Made by a program: the position numbers and the translations under genes
DNA from: an uncultured Verrucomicrobia subdivision 3 bacterium
Lineage (GTDB): Bacteria > Verrucomicrobiota > Verrucomicrobiae > Limisphaerales > CAMLLE01
Reading direction: 5' to 3'
Assembly (NCBI GenBank): GCA_946480555.1
Contig: CAMLLE010000301.1
Coordinates: 1 to 5,064, forward strand
DNA: 5,064 nt
Notes under the pieces: generated by a model
The model's database searches: none
Told to the model about the DNA's origin: nothing
The model's input: the letters and a program-made list of their open reading frames with translations, nothing else
Shown: one piece after another, positions 1-4,720 of the stretch
Layout: the number at the start of each line of letters is the position of its first letter
How positions within the stretch are numbered: position 1 is the first letter of the stretch

Positions 1-140
1 GACCGTGCAAGCCCATGAACCAGGATGACTGCCTCCGCCCCACACACTGCACTCGATGTGAGCGCCATGAACCAAACCCACAGCCAGCAGCCGAAGAAAC
101 GCGGCTTAGAAGCACGCGCAACCGTTCTCTCGCTTTTCAT
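1..140 (-). CDS. Exported alpha/beta hydrolase (lipase/esterase-like), N-terminal fragment cut by window edge
   Basis: Seen: an open frame of 46 codons runs off the window with no stop. It begins with a basic n-region (MKSERTVARASKPR), then a hydrophobic core rich in Trp, Phe, Leu and Val (about residues 15-32), then a small-residue stretch SSAVCGAEA, then VILVHGLAR followed by a TC. codon that must be Ser. This reads as a Sec signal peptide, probably cleaved near CGA/EA, leading into the first beta strand and the HG oxyanion motif of alpha/beta hydrolases. The nucleophile Ser and the Asp/His of the triad lie outside the window. The ATG at 140 is preferred because GGAG lies 6 nt upstream. In-frame ATGs at 143 and 182 are alternatives. 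Known: the hydrophobic-strand-HGL pattern near the mature N terminus is typical of secreted lipases and esterases. The gene lies beyond the rplQ terminator, so it should have its own promoter. The substrate is unknown. The hydrolase call rests on a short motif, so confidence is moderate. Confidence 0.6.
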   Translation of the reverse strand, partial: MKSERTVARASKPRFFGCWLWVWFMALTSSAVCGAEAVILVHGLAR

Positions 141-216
141 CATGAGCTCCGTCTCGCCCCGTGCATTCTCAATGTGTGGCATACCGCACCCGACAACGCC
201 ATCACGAAACCCGAAG

Positions 217-247
217 ACGAAAAAGCCCGTCCTTGTGGACGGGCTTT
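217..247 (-). terminator. Rho-independent terminator closing the ribosomal-protein operon
   Basis: On the minus-strand transcript an 11-bp perfect stem (AAAGCCCGTCC pairing with GGACGGGCTTT) encloses an ACAA tetraloop. The stem arms are at 237-247 and 222-232. The RNA then carries a five-U run overlapping the base of the stem. The hairpin begins about 25 nt after the rplQ stop, where the last gene of the operon should be terminated. In the other direction only three U follow the stem, so termination is mainly for minus-strand transcripts. Confidence 0.95.
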
Positions 248-271
248 GCAAATGTTTCGGACGGAACCGAA

Positions 272-715
272 TTAAGCCTTGGCTTCGGCAGCCTTGCCTT
301 CTTCCTTGGTCTCCGGCTTGGTTTCCGCCTTGGTTTCGGTCGGAGCGTCGCCAGTGGGCGCGATGTCCACCCATTCCAGGATTGCGAGCTGCGAGGCGTC
401 GCCCTGGCGCTGATGGAGCTTCACGATGCGGGTGTAACCGCCATTCCGGCTCTTCTGCGCGGGCGCGATCTCGGTGAAGAGAATCTTGGCGGCATCTTCC
501 TGATGCAGGCGTGCCACCGCGAGACGGCGGGCGTGAACGGTGCCCTTCTTGCCGAGCGTGACGAGTTTCTCCGCGACACTGCGGGCGGCTTTGGCTTTCG
601 CCAGAGTCGTCGTGACGCGCTTGTGTTTGATCAGACTGCAAACCAGGTTGGCCAGCATCGCATTCCGGTGTTCGCCGGTGCGGCCCAACTTGGCTGTTCG
701 CTTAAGGTGTCGCAT
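272..715 (-). CDS. rplQ: Large-subunit ribosomal protein L17 (bL17)
   Basis: bL17 is an assembly and structural protein of the 50S subunit, near the exit-tunnel face. The product is 147 aa. The N terminus MRHLKRTAKLGRTGEHR and the following RNAMLANLVCSLIKHKRVTTT segment are the family signature, and NGGYTRIVKL near residues 91-100 is the conserved core loop. The core ends about residue 118 (ILEWVDI). Residues 119-147 form a low-complexity tail of Ala, Thr, Glu, Lys and Pro with recurring ETK units, so the protein is longer than the 127 aa of E. coli L17. The ATG follows the rpoA stop by 10 nt and has AGGAAG a few nt upstream, so start and operon membership are secure. It is last in the operon, as is usual, and is followed by a strong terminator. 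Confidence 0.98.
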   Translation of the reverse strand: MRHLKRTAKLGRTGEHRNAMLANLVCSLIKHKRVTTTLAKAKAARSVAEKLVTLGKKGTVHARRLAVARLHQEDAAKILFTEIAPAQKSRNGGYTRIVKLHQRQGDASQLAILEWVDIAPTGDAPTETKAETKPETKEEGKAAEAKA

Positions 716-725
716 AAACTTCCTG

Positions 726-1745
726 TTATCGGGTCACAAGCCCGGAATCTTCCTTCGGCGCGTCGAGCAGGTCGGTCTCGAAGCTCATGCCGAGTCCCAA
801 TCCCAACGCCTGGAGCTTGTCTTTGATTTCGTTCAATGACTTTTTGCCGAAATTGCGGTACTTGAGCATTTCGGATTCGGTCTTCATCGCCAGCTGACCC
901 ACGGTGGTGATGTTGGCGTTGTTCAAGCAGTTCGCCGCGCGGACGCTGAGCTCGATCTCGTTTACGCTCATGTTGAGCAGCTTCTTGAGCTTGGACTTCT
1001 CTTCGTCCTGCTTGTCCACGACCTCTTCAAATTCCACAGCGCTCTTGTCGTAGCCGACAAACACGTCGAGGTGATGCGCGAGAATGGCCGATGCCTGCGT
1101 GAGGGCGTCGTCCGGCGTAATGCGGCCGTCAGTCCAAATCTCAATGATCAGGCGGTCGTAGTCAGTGCGCTGACCGACGCGGGCGCTTTCAACACCGTAG
1201 CGAACGCGCGTCACGGGCGAGAACAGCGAGTCGATGGCGATGACGCCGATGGCCTGGTTGGGCTTCTTGTTTTCGTCGCCCGGCATGAAACCGCGACCGA
1301 TCTTCACTTCCAGCTCCATCTCGAACTTCTTCTTTTTGTCGAGCGTGCAGATGTGCTGATTGGGGTTCACGAGCTCGACATTCTGATTCGTCTGAATGTC
1401 GGCAGCGGTGACTTCCCCTTCCTTGTTCACGGAGAGCAACAAGGTCTGCGGATCGCGGGTGTGCGCCTTGAACAGAACCTTCTTCAGGTTCAAAACGATT
1501 TCGGTGACGTCTTCCACGACACCGTCCACGGTGGCGAACTCGTGCATCGCGCCGTCCACCTTGATGGAGGTGATGGCCGCGCCTTCCAGCGAGGAAAGCA
1601 GCACGCGGCGGAGCGAGTTGCCGATGGTGTGGCCGTAACCGGTTTCAAACGGTTCAGCGATAAATTTGGCGTAGGTTTCCGTCGCGGTGGACTCTTCCTT
1701 GGTCAACCGCTTGGGCATTTCAAAACGTCCTAGACGTACTGGCAT
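726..1745 (-). CDS. rpoA: DNA-directed RNA polymerase subunit alpha
   Basis: The alpha dimer nucleates assembly of beta and beta-prime, and its C-terminal domain contacts UP-element DNA and activators. The product is 339 aa. The N-terminal domain (about residues 1-232) carries the dimer and beta-binding signature EPFETGYGHTIGNSLRRVLL at 31-50, with Arg46/47. Residues about 233-255 are a charged linker. The C-terminal domain (about 258-320) has VRAANCLN with Arg269, Asn272 and Cys273, and FGKKSLNEI with Gly300, Lys302, Ser303 and Glu306. These match the E. coli DNA-contact set R265, N268, C269, G296, K298, S299 and E302 at an offset of +4. The start at 1745 has AAAGGA 4 nt upstream and aligns with other alphas, so the internal Met10 is unlikely as the start. 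A 172-nt gap separates it from rpsD, unlike the other junctions, and rplQ follows after 10 nt. Confidence 0.99.
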   Translation of the reverse strand: MPVRLGRFEMPKRLTKEESTATETYAKFIAEPFETGYGHTIGNSLRRVLLSSLEGAAITSIKVDGAMHEFATVDGVVEDVTEIVLNLKKVLFKAHTRDPQTLLLSVNKEGEVTAADIQTNQNVELVNPNQHICTLDKKKKFEMELEVKIGRGFMPGDENKKPNQAIGVIAIDSLFSPVTRVRYGVESARVGQRTDYDRLIIEIWTDGRITPDDALTQASAILAHHLDVFVGYDKSAVEFEEVVDKQDEEKSKLKKLLNMSVNEIELSVRAANCLNNANITTVGQLAMKTESEMLKYRNFGKKSLNEIKDKLQALGLGLGMSFETDLLDAPKEDSGLVTR

Positions 1746-1770
1746 GGTTTCCTTTCAACAATTTTAATCT

Positions 1771-1809
1771 GACCGATTCCGGTGTTCATTCCCGCAGCCG
1801 GAAGCGGTC
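1771..1809 (-). promoter_or_regulatory. Stem-loop in the rpoA leader
   Basis: Seen: GACCGATTCCGG at 1771-1782 and CCGGAAGCGGTC at 1798-1809 are inverted repeats of 12 bp with one mismatch, around a 15-nt loop. In the minus-strand transcript this gives a 6-bp plus 5-bp stem broken by a C-U mismatch. It ends about 15 nt before the rpoA Shine-Dalgarno site. An A/U-mixed stretch follows rather than a U run, so it does not look like an intrinsic terminator. Inference: it could be a leader structure that tunes rpoA translation, a processing site, or an mRNA stabiliser. No known motif is recognised. Confidence 0.5.
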
Positions 1810-1833
1810 CGTATAATTGTTTTGCTTTCGATC

Positions 1834-1901
1834 CTGTAGCGGCGGTCTGTGACCGCCCGTTGAATCCATCCCAAGCCGACGCTCACAGAGCGCCGCTACA
1901 G
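1834..1901. repeat. Inverted pair of GTAG-headed palindromes (REPIN/BIME-like element)
   Basis: Seen: perfect 11-bp terminal inverted repeats CTGTAGCGGCG at 1834-1844 and its complement at 1891-1901 bound a 68-bp element. Each end is a REP-like unit: GTAG, one C, then a 7-bp hairpin with a TGT loop. The left hairpin is GGCGGTC-TGT-GACCGCC (1841-1857). The right unit, read from the opposite strand (1894 down to 1878), is GGCGCTC-TGT-GAGCGTC. The units differ by a G-C to C-G swap at one stem pair and a G-C to G-T change at another, so pairing is kept in both. GCTTTC at 1824-1829 and GAAAGC at 1903-1908 extend the symmetry outward. Known: REP elements mobilised by RAYT (Y1 REP-associated) transposases often begin with a GTAG tetranucleotide, and inverted pairs are called REPINs or BIMEs. 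No transposase lies in the window, so any mover would act in trans. Confidence 0.8.
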
Positions 1902-1917
1902 TGAAAGCGGTTATGGT

Positions 1918-2526
1918 TTAGCGGGAATAAAATTCGACGACGGCCTGTTCGTTGGCGATCGGATTGATCTCGTCGCGGGTCGGAATGCGCATCACGACGC
2001 CCTTGAGTTCATCCTTGCTCAACGACAACCAATCCGGAATCGACCGGCTGGTGGCGCTTTCGAGATTCTTCGTCGCGAGCTGGCGCGACACGTTCGTGTT
2101 CTTGACGGTGATGATGTCGTTCACCTTGAGGGCGTACGACGGGATGCTGACCTTGCGGCCATTCACCTGGACATGCCCGTGGCAGACGAGCTGACGCGCA
2201 GCGGCGCGGGTGTTGGCGAAGCCGAGGTGATAAACCACGTTGTCGAGGCGGGTCTCCAGAATCTGGAGCATCTGCTCGCCCGTGACACCACGGCGGCGCA
2301 GCGCCTTTTCATAGACACCGCGGAACTGGCGTTCGAGCAGGCCGTAGTAGTAACGGAGCTTCTGCTTTTCGATCAGGCCAAGACCGTAGTCCGTGTGTTT
2401 GCGGCGGGATTTGGGGCCATGAACACCGGGACCGTAATTGCGGCGTTCGAGATATTTCGTCGGGCCAAAGATCGGCACTCCGAAACGGCGGCTGATGCGA
2501 ACGCGGGGACCTGTATAACGAGCCAT
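1918..2526 (-). CDS. rpsD: Small-subunit ribosomal protein S4 (uS4)
   Basis: uS4 is a primary 16S rRNA-binding protein that starts 30S assembly at the 5' domain. In several bacteria it also represses its own operon translationally. The product is 202 aa, close to the usual 200-206. It opens with MARYTGPRVRISRR, has QKLRYYYGLLERQFRGVY at about 55-72, and an S4 RNA-binding domain at about 92-155 (ETRLDNVVYHLGFANTRAAA, then HVQVNGRKVSIPS). It ends with VEFYSR, matching the family's VELYSK-type C terminus. The N-terminal zinc-ribbon cysteines of C+ S4 forms are absent; the only Cys is residue 115. It is preceded by a heptamer repeat and has no visible Shine-Dalgarno site. Its placement between rpsK and rpoA follows the E. 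coli alpha-operon order. Confidence 0.98.
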   Translation of the reverse strand: MARYTGPRVRISRRFGVPIFGPTKYLERRNYGPGVHGPKSRRKHTDYGLGLIEKQKLRYYYGLLERQFRGVYEKALRRRGVTGEQMLQILETRLDNVVYHLGFANTRAAARQLVCHGHVQVNGRKVSIPSYALKVNDIITVKNTNVSRQLATKNLESATSRSIPDWLSLSKDELKGVVMRIPTRDEINPIANEQAVVEFYSR

Positions 2527-2531
2527 AGATT

Positions 2532-2560
2532 ATTTCAAATTTGAAATTTGAGATTTGAGA
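2532..2560. repeat. AT-rich heptanucleotide tandem repeat with 16-bp palindrome in the rpsK-rpsD gap
   Basis: On the plus strand four 7-mers follow directly: TTTCAAA, TTTGAAA, TTTGAGA, TTTGAGA (2533-2560). The first two with one flanking base on each side form a perfect 16-bp palindrome centred between 2539 and 2540. The array fills nearly all of the 38-nt gap between rpsK and rpsD, and its palindromic end lies 5 nt from the rpsD ATG. Similar AATTTGA-type heptamer strings recur between genes in some Verrucomicrobia and Planctomycetes; this is recalled, not checked here. It may be a spreading simple repeat that has replaced the rpsD ribosome-binding site, or an A/U-rich unstructured leader. 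Confidence 0.75.
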
Positions 2561-2564
2561 TCGA

Positions 2565-3143
2565 TTACACGCGGCGCTTCTTGCGCGGGCGGCAGCCGTT
2601 GTGCGGCACCGGAGTCACGTCCTTGATGGTCGTAATTTCCAGACCGATGGCTTGCAGGGCGCGGATGGCGGATTCGCGGCCGGAGCCGGGACCCTTCACG
2701 CGCACTTCGACTTCCTTCATACCGTGCGACATCGCCTGGCGGGCGGCGTCCTGGGCGACCTGTTGAGCGGCGTAAGCGGTGCTCTTGCGGGAACCCTTGA
2801 AACCGACACGGCCAGCGCTCGACCAACCGAGCAGATTGCCGTGCATGTCGGTGATGGTGACCTGGGTGTTGTTGAACGTCGCGAGGATGTTCGCGATGCC
2901 AACGGAAATGTTTTTGGCACCCTTGGCCTTGACGATCTTCTTGCCGGCCAAATCGTCCGCGAGCAGTTCGGCAGCGGTCGGGGCAGCCGCAGCCACCGGA
3001 GCTTCCGGAGCCGCAGGGGCGGCGGGAGCAGCAGAAGCCGCTTCGGCAGCGGCCGCCTTCTTCGGCGCCTTGGTTTCTTCAGCAGCCGCTTCGGGTTTTG
3101 CCTCTTTCTTCGGGGCGGCTTTCTTTTTGGTTTCTTCAGCCAT
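2565..3143 (-). CDS. rpsK: Small-subunit ribosomal protein S11 (uS11) with long N-terminal extension
   Basis: uS11 lies on the 30S platform and contacts 16S rRNA near the E site and the mRNA path. The product is 192 aa, against about 129 in most bacteria. Residues about 79-192 are the S11 core: [29 protein letters not shown] at 114-127, [15 protein letters not shown] at 149-163 and the invariant C terminus [13 protein letters not shown]. Residues 1 to about 65 are low complexity, almost all Ala, Lys, Glu and Pro, with a basic/acidic start ([14 protein letters not shown]) then a run of Ala-Pro. The ATG at 3143 is chosen because it lies 8 nt after the rpsM stop. An in-frame start at 3290 would overlap rpsM by about 140 nt and is unlikely. 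No clear Shine-Dalgarno sequence precedes 3143. The extension is in frame, has no frameshift and probably projects from the ribosome; its function is unknown. Confidence 0.97.
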   Translation of the reverse strand: MAEETKKKAAPKKEAKPEAAAEETKAPKKAAAAEAASAAPAAPAAPEAPVAAAAPTAAELLADDLAGKKIVKAKGAKNISVGIANILATFNNTQVTITDMHGNLLGWSSAGRVGFKGSRKSTAYAAQQVAQDAARQAMSHGMKEVEVRVKGPGSGRESAIRALQAIGLEITTIKDVTPVPHNGCRPRKKRRV

Positions 3144-3151
3144 AAACAAAA

Positions 3152-3547
3152 TTAGTGAATGCCAGTCTTGGCGTTCGGATTGCGTTGGACACCGACCGTC
3201 TTGCGCGGACCCTTGCGCGTGCGGGCGTTGGTCTGGGTGCGCTGACCGCGGACCGGCAGGCTGCGCATGTGGCGGACGCCACGGTAGCACTTGATACCTT
3301 GGAGGCGCTTCAGGTTCATGCCGAGTTCGCGGCGGAGATCGCCTTCGATCACGTATTTGCCTTCCTGAATCGCATGAACGATCTGGGAGAGCTGGGCTTC
3401 AGTCAGGTCCTTCGCGCGAATGCTCGGGTCGATCTTGGCCGCAGCCAGAATATCGACGGCGTTCTTGGGACCGATGCCGTAAATGTAGCGAAGCGCGATA
3501 TCGATGCGCTTGTTTGGCGGAACTTCAACACCAATGATGCGTGCCAT
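3152..3547 (-). CDS. rpsM: Small-subunit ribosomal protein S13 (uS13)
   Basis: uS13 sits in the head of the 30S subunit, forms the B1 bridges to the large subunit and has a C-terminal tail that reaches P-site tRNA. The product is 131 aa. The N-terminal domain reads [26 protein letters not shown], with the helix-turn-helix region around residues 20-60. The basic C-terminal signature from about 89 to 118 includes [16 protein letters not shown] then [13 protein letters not shown]. coli S13 stops near this point, whereas this protein continues about 13 residues ([14 protein letters not shown]). The start is well supported: AAGGA lies 8 nt upstream, inside the last codons of rpmJ, so the two genes are probably translationally coupled. 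rpsK follows after 8 nt. Confidence 0.98.
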   Translation of the reverse strand: MARIIGVEVPPNKRIDIALRYIYGIGPKNAVDILAAAKIDPSIRAKDLTEAQLSQIVHAIQEGKYVIEGDLRRELGMNLKRLQGIKCYRGVRHMRSLPVRGQRTQTNARTRKGPRKTVGVQRNPNAKTGIH

Positions 3548-3552
3548 AAAAA

Positions 3553-3666
3553 TTATCCTTGCCGTTGCTTGTGGCGTTTATTGCTGCAAATGACGCGAAT
3601 CACGCCTTTGCGCTTAACAACTTTGCAGTTTTCGCAAAGCTTTTTGACTGATGCTCGAACTTTCAT
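3553..3666 (-). CDS. rpmJ: Large-subunit ribosomal protein L36 (bL36), zinc-ribbon form
   Basis: bL36 is the smallest 50S protein and stabilises a 23S rRNA junction. The frame encodes 37 aa, the classic length, starting [19 protein letters not shown] and ending KRHKQRQG before TAA. Cys11, Cys14, Cys27 and His32 form the CxxC...C....H zinc ribbon, so this is the C+ (zinc-binding) paralogue. Its position between infA and rpsM is the expected one. The stop is 5 nt before the rpsM ATG. Upstream there is only a weak purine stretch (GCGAGAAA), then an A/T-rich spacer. The gene is small enough to be missed by ORF callers with a length cutoff. Confidence 0.97.
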   Translation of the reverse strand: MKVRASVKKLCENCKVVKRKGVIRVICSNKRHKQRQG

Positions 3667-3708
3667 TTTAAATTTGTTTCTCGCTGCAAGAGCGTCGTTC
3701 AATTCCCG

Positions 3709-3734
3709 CGGGCGGTCACAGACCGCCGCTACAG
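3709..3734 (-). repeat. Solo GTAG-headed REP-like palindrome overlapping the infA stop
   Basis: Read on the minus strand from 3734 to 3709, these 26 bases are identical to 1834-1859, the left unit of the inverted pair between rpsD and rpoA: CTGTAGC, then GGCGGTC-TGT-GACCGCC, then CG. The 7-bp hairpin with TGT loop spans 3728-3712. Beyond it the copies diverge, although both have a TTGAA a few bases on. The first six bases, CTG TAG, are the last Leu codon and the stop codon of infA. No partner unit in inverted orientation is visible nearby, so this is a single REP rather than a pair. Confidence 0.85.
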
Positions 3735-3944
3735 TCTTTCGACAACAATTCGCCCTTCCGACAAGTCGTAGGGCGACAGCTGCAACTTCACATTCTCGCC
3801 AACCTGCGCCGAAAAACTCTGCCTGGCGCGCCCGATGGCGTATGCCAGCACCCGGTGTCCGTTGGGAAGTTCCACCCGAAACAGTTGTTTCGGCAGCACT
3901 TCCACCACTACGCCCTCAACTTTGAAGGCATCTTCTCCGGCCAT
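3729..3944 (-). CDS. infA: Translation initiation factor IF-1
   Basis: IF-1 binds the 30S A site and, with IF-2 and IF-3, controls initiator-tRNA selection. The product is 71 aa, the normal length, and is a single S1/OB-fold domain. Key family segments are [25 protein letters not shown] at 11-35, IGRARQSF at 37-44, [20 protein letters not shown] at 48-67. The terminal VVERL departs from the usual Tyr/Phe-Arg-basic endings. The last codon and the TAG stop fall inside a REP-like repeat, so the C terminus may have been reset by its insertion. The ATG lies 37 nt inside the end of map, in another frame, with GGA about 11 nt upstream. A 62-nt gap holding the rest of the repeat precedes rpmJ. Confidence 0.97.
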   Translation of the reverse strand: MAGEDAFKVEGVVVEVLPKQLFRVELPNGHRVLAYAIGRARQSFSAQVGENVKLQLSPYDLSEGRIVVERL

Positions 3945-4684
3945 GTCATGATTTCCGGCTCACTCTCGGTGACCAGAACCGTGTGCTCAAAATGAGCGGA
4001 CAATGAACCATCTTGCGTCACCACTGTCCAGCCATCATTCAAGATTTTTACGCCGGGCAAACCGGCGTTTACCATGGGCTCGATCGCGATGGTCATTCCG
4101 GGTCGCAACTCCGGCGATCTCTTCTTTTTCTCGTCGAAATTCGGTATCTGCGGCTCTTCGTGCATCGAACGCCCAACACCGTGCCCCACAAATTCCCGGA
4201 CGATGCTGAATCCGTTGTTCTCAACATAGGTCTGGATCGCGCGGGAAATATCCACCACACGATTCCCGGCCACTGCCTGAGCGATGCCTTCGTAAAGCGA
4301 CTTCTCAGTCACATCCATCAGCTTCTGTCCCAACACCCCGCAACCGCCCACGGCAACGGTTCGCGCCGTGTCGCCGATGAAGCCGTTGTAAACCACACCG
4401 ACGTCCAGACTGACGATGTCACCAAACTTCAAAGATCGGTCCCCTGCCAGCCCGTGAACGACCTGGTCGTTCACCGAAATGCAGATATGGCAGGGATACT
4501 TGCGGTATCCGAGAAACGCGCTCTTCGCGCCGTAACTGCGGATCCGTTCCGCTGCAAATTCATCCACTTCCCGCGTGGACACTCCCGGGCGAATAAAGTT
4601 CGCCACTTCATCCAACACCGTCCCTGCCAGCGTGCAGGCCGGTCTCATCGCCTCTAAATCCCGTTCACTTTTGCGAACAATCAT
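3908..4684 (-). CDS. map: Methionine aminopeptidase, type I
   Basis: MetAP removes the initiator Met from nascent proteins whose second residue is small, acting in the cytosol at the ribosome exit. The product is 258 aa, typical of type Ia. The pita-bread fold's two-metal site is complete: Asp94 and Asp105 ([18 protein letters not shown]), His168 ([13 protein letters not shown]), Glu202 (AIEPM) and Glu233 (HFEHTV). Substrate-contact His77 (VVHGLAGD) and His175 are also present. There is no N-terminal zinc-finger extension. The 3' end overlaps infA by 37 nt in another frame, which implies coupled translation. The gene is 36 nt after secY with no adk between them, unlike Bacillus. A GC hairpin in that gap ends about 10 nt before the ATG, and its G-rich 3' arm is the only Shine-Dalgarno-like sequence. 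Confidence 0.98.
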   Translation of the reverse strand: MIVRKSERDLEAMRPACTLAGTVLDEVANFIRPGVSTREVDEFAAERIRSYGAKSAFLGYRKYPCHICISVNDQVVHGLAGDRSLKFGDIVSLDVGVVYNGFIGDTARTVAVGGCGVLGQKLMDVTEKSLYEGIAQAVAGNRVVDISRAIQTYVENNGFSIVREFVGHGVGRSMHEEPQIPNFDEKKKRSPELRPGMTIAIEPMVNAGLPGVKILNDGWTVVTQDGSLSAHFEHTVLVTESEPEIMTWPEKMPSKLRA

Positions 4685-4694
4685 CTGCAGACGC

Positions 4695-4713
4695 CCCGCC
4701 GGAAACCGGCGAG
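4695..4713 (-). other. GC-rich hairpin in the secY-map intergenic spacer
   Basis: In the minus-strand transcript CGCCGG-UUU-CCGGCG forms a perfect 6-bp stem with a 3-nt loop (4697-4711), extended by a G-U and a C-G pair to 4695-4713. No U run follows, so it is not an intrinsic terminator. The 3' arm and the next bases (GGCGGGG) are the only candidate ribosome-binding sequence for map, 9 nt from its ATG. The hairpin could therefore reduce map translation or stabilise an mRNA end. It does not match the GTAG-headed repeats elsewhere in the window. Confidence 0.55.
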
Positions 4714-4720
4714 CCGGGAC

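Noticed and set aside
147..219. Possible promoter for the hydrolase (TTGTCG with CATTGA 16 nt later on the minus strand)
   Set aside because: Both boxes match consensus poorly. A promoter is expected in this spacer, but I cannot locate it from sequence alone.
25..477. Plus-strand open frame beginning near the left edge
   Set aside because: It crosses the operon terminator and the rplQ coding strand, with arginine/proline-rich shadow composition. The opposite strand of 1-140 makes a better gene, with signal peptide and HG motif.
161..826. Plus-strand open frame of about 221 codons
   Set aside because: It runs antisense through the terminator, rplQ and the end of rpoA. It has no recognisable domain and arises from the GC-rich codon pattern of the real genes.
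1071..1733. Plus-strand open frame of 220 codons opposite rpoA
   Set aside because: It is fully antisense to a confidently identified rpoA and has no family resemblance.
1812..1817. TATAAT on the plus strand in the rpsD-rpoA gap
   Set aside because: No -35 box at 16-18 nt spacing and no plus-strand gene downstream; it is likely chance in an A/T-rich patch. The minus-strand reading (TTATAC) also lacks a convincing -35, so no internal rpoA promoter is claimed.
1834..1901. The inverted pair read as an intrinsic terminator between rpsD and rpoA
   Set aside because: The stem is long and GC-rich but no U tract follows in the minus-strand transcript, and rpoA and rplQ downstream have no obvious promoter of their own.
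3144..3290. Upstream in-frame start for rpsK giving a 241-aa protein
   Set aside because: The extra 49 residues are the out-of-frame reading of rpsM. The ATG at 3143 lies directly after the rpsM stop and gives the expected MAEE-type start.
1834..3734. CRISPR-like array from the repeated 26-mer
   Set aside because: There are only three units, in mixed orientation, far apart and separated by genes. There is no regular spacing and no cas gene.
3155..3925. Plus-strand open frame of 256 codons opposite rpsM, rpmJ and infA
   Set aside because: It spans three real genes on the other strand and both intergenic gaps, and shows shadow composition.
4013..4657. Plus-strand open frame of 214 codons opposite map
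   Set aside because: It is antisense to map, whose metal ligands are all intact; no domain is visible.
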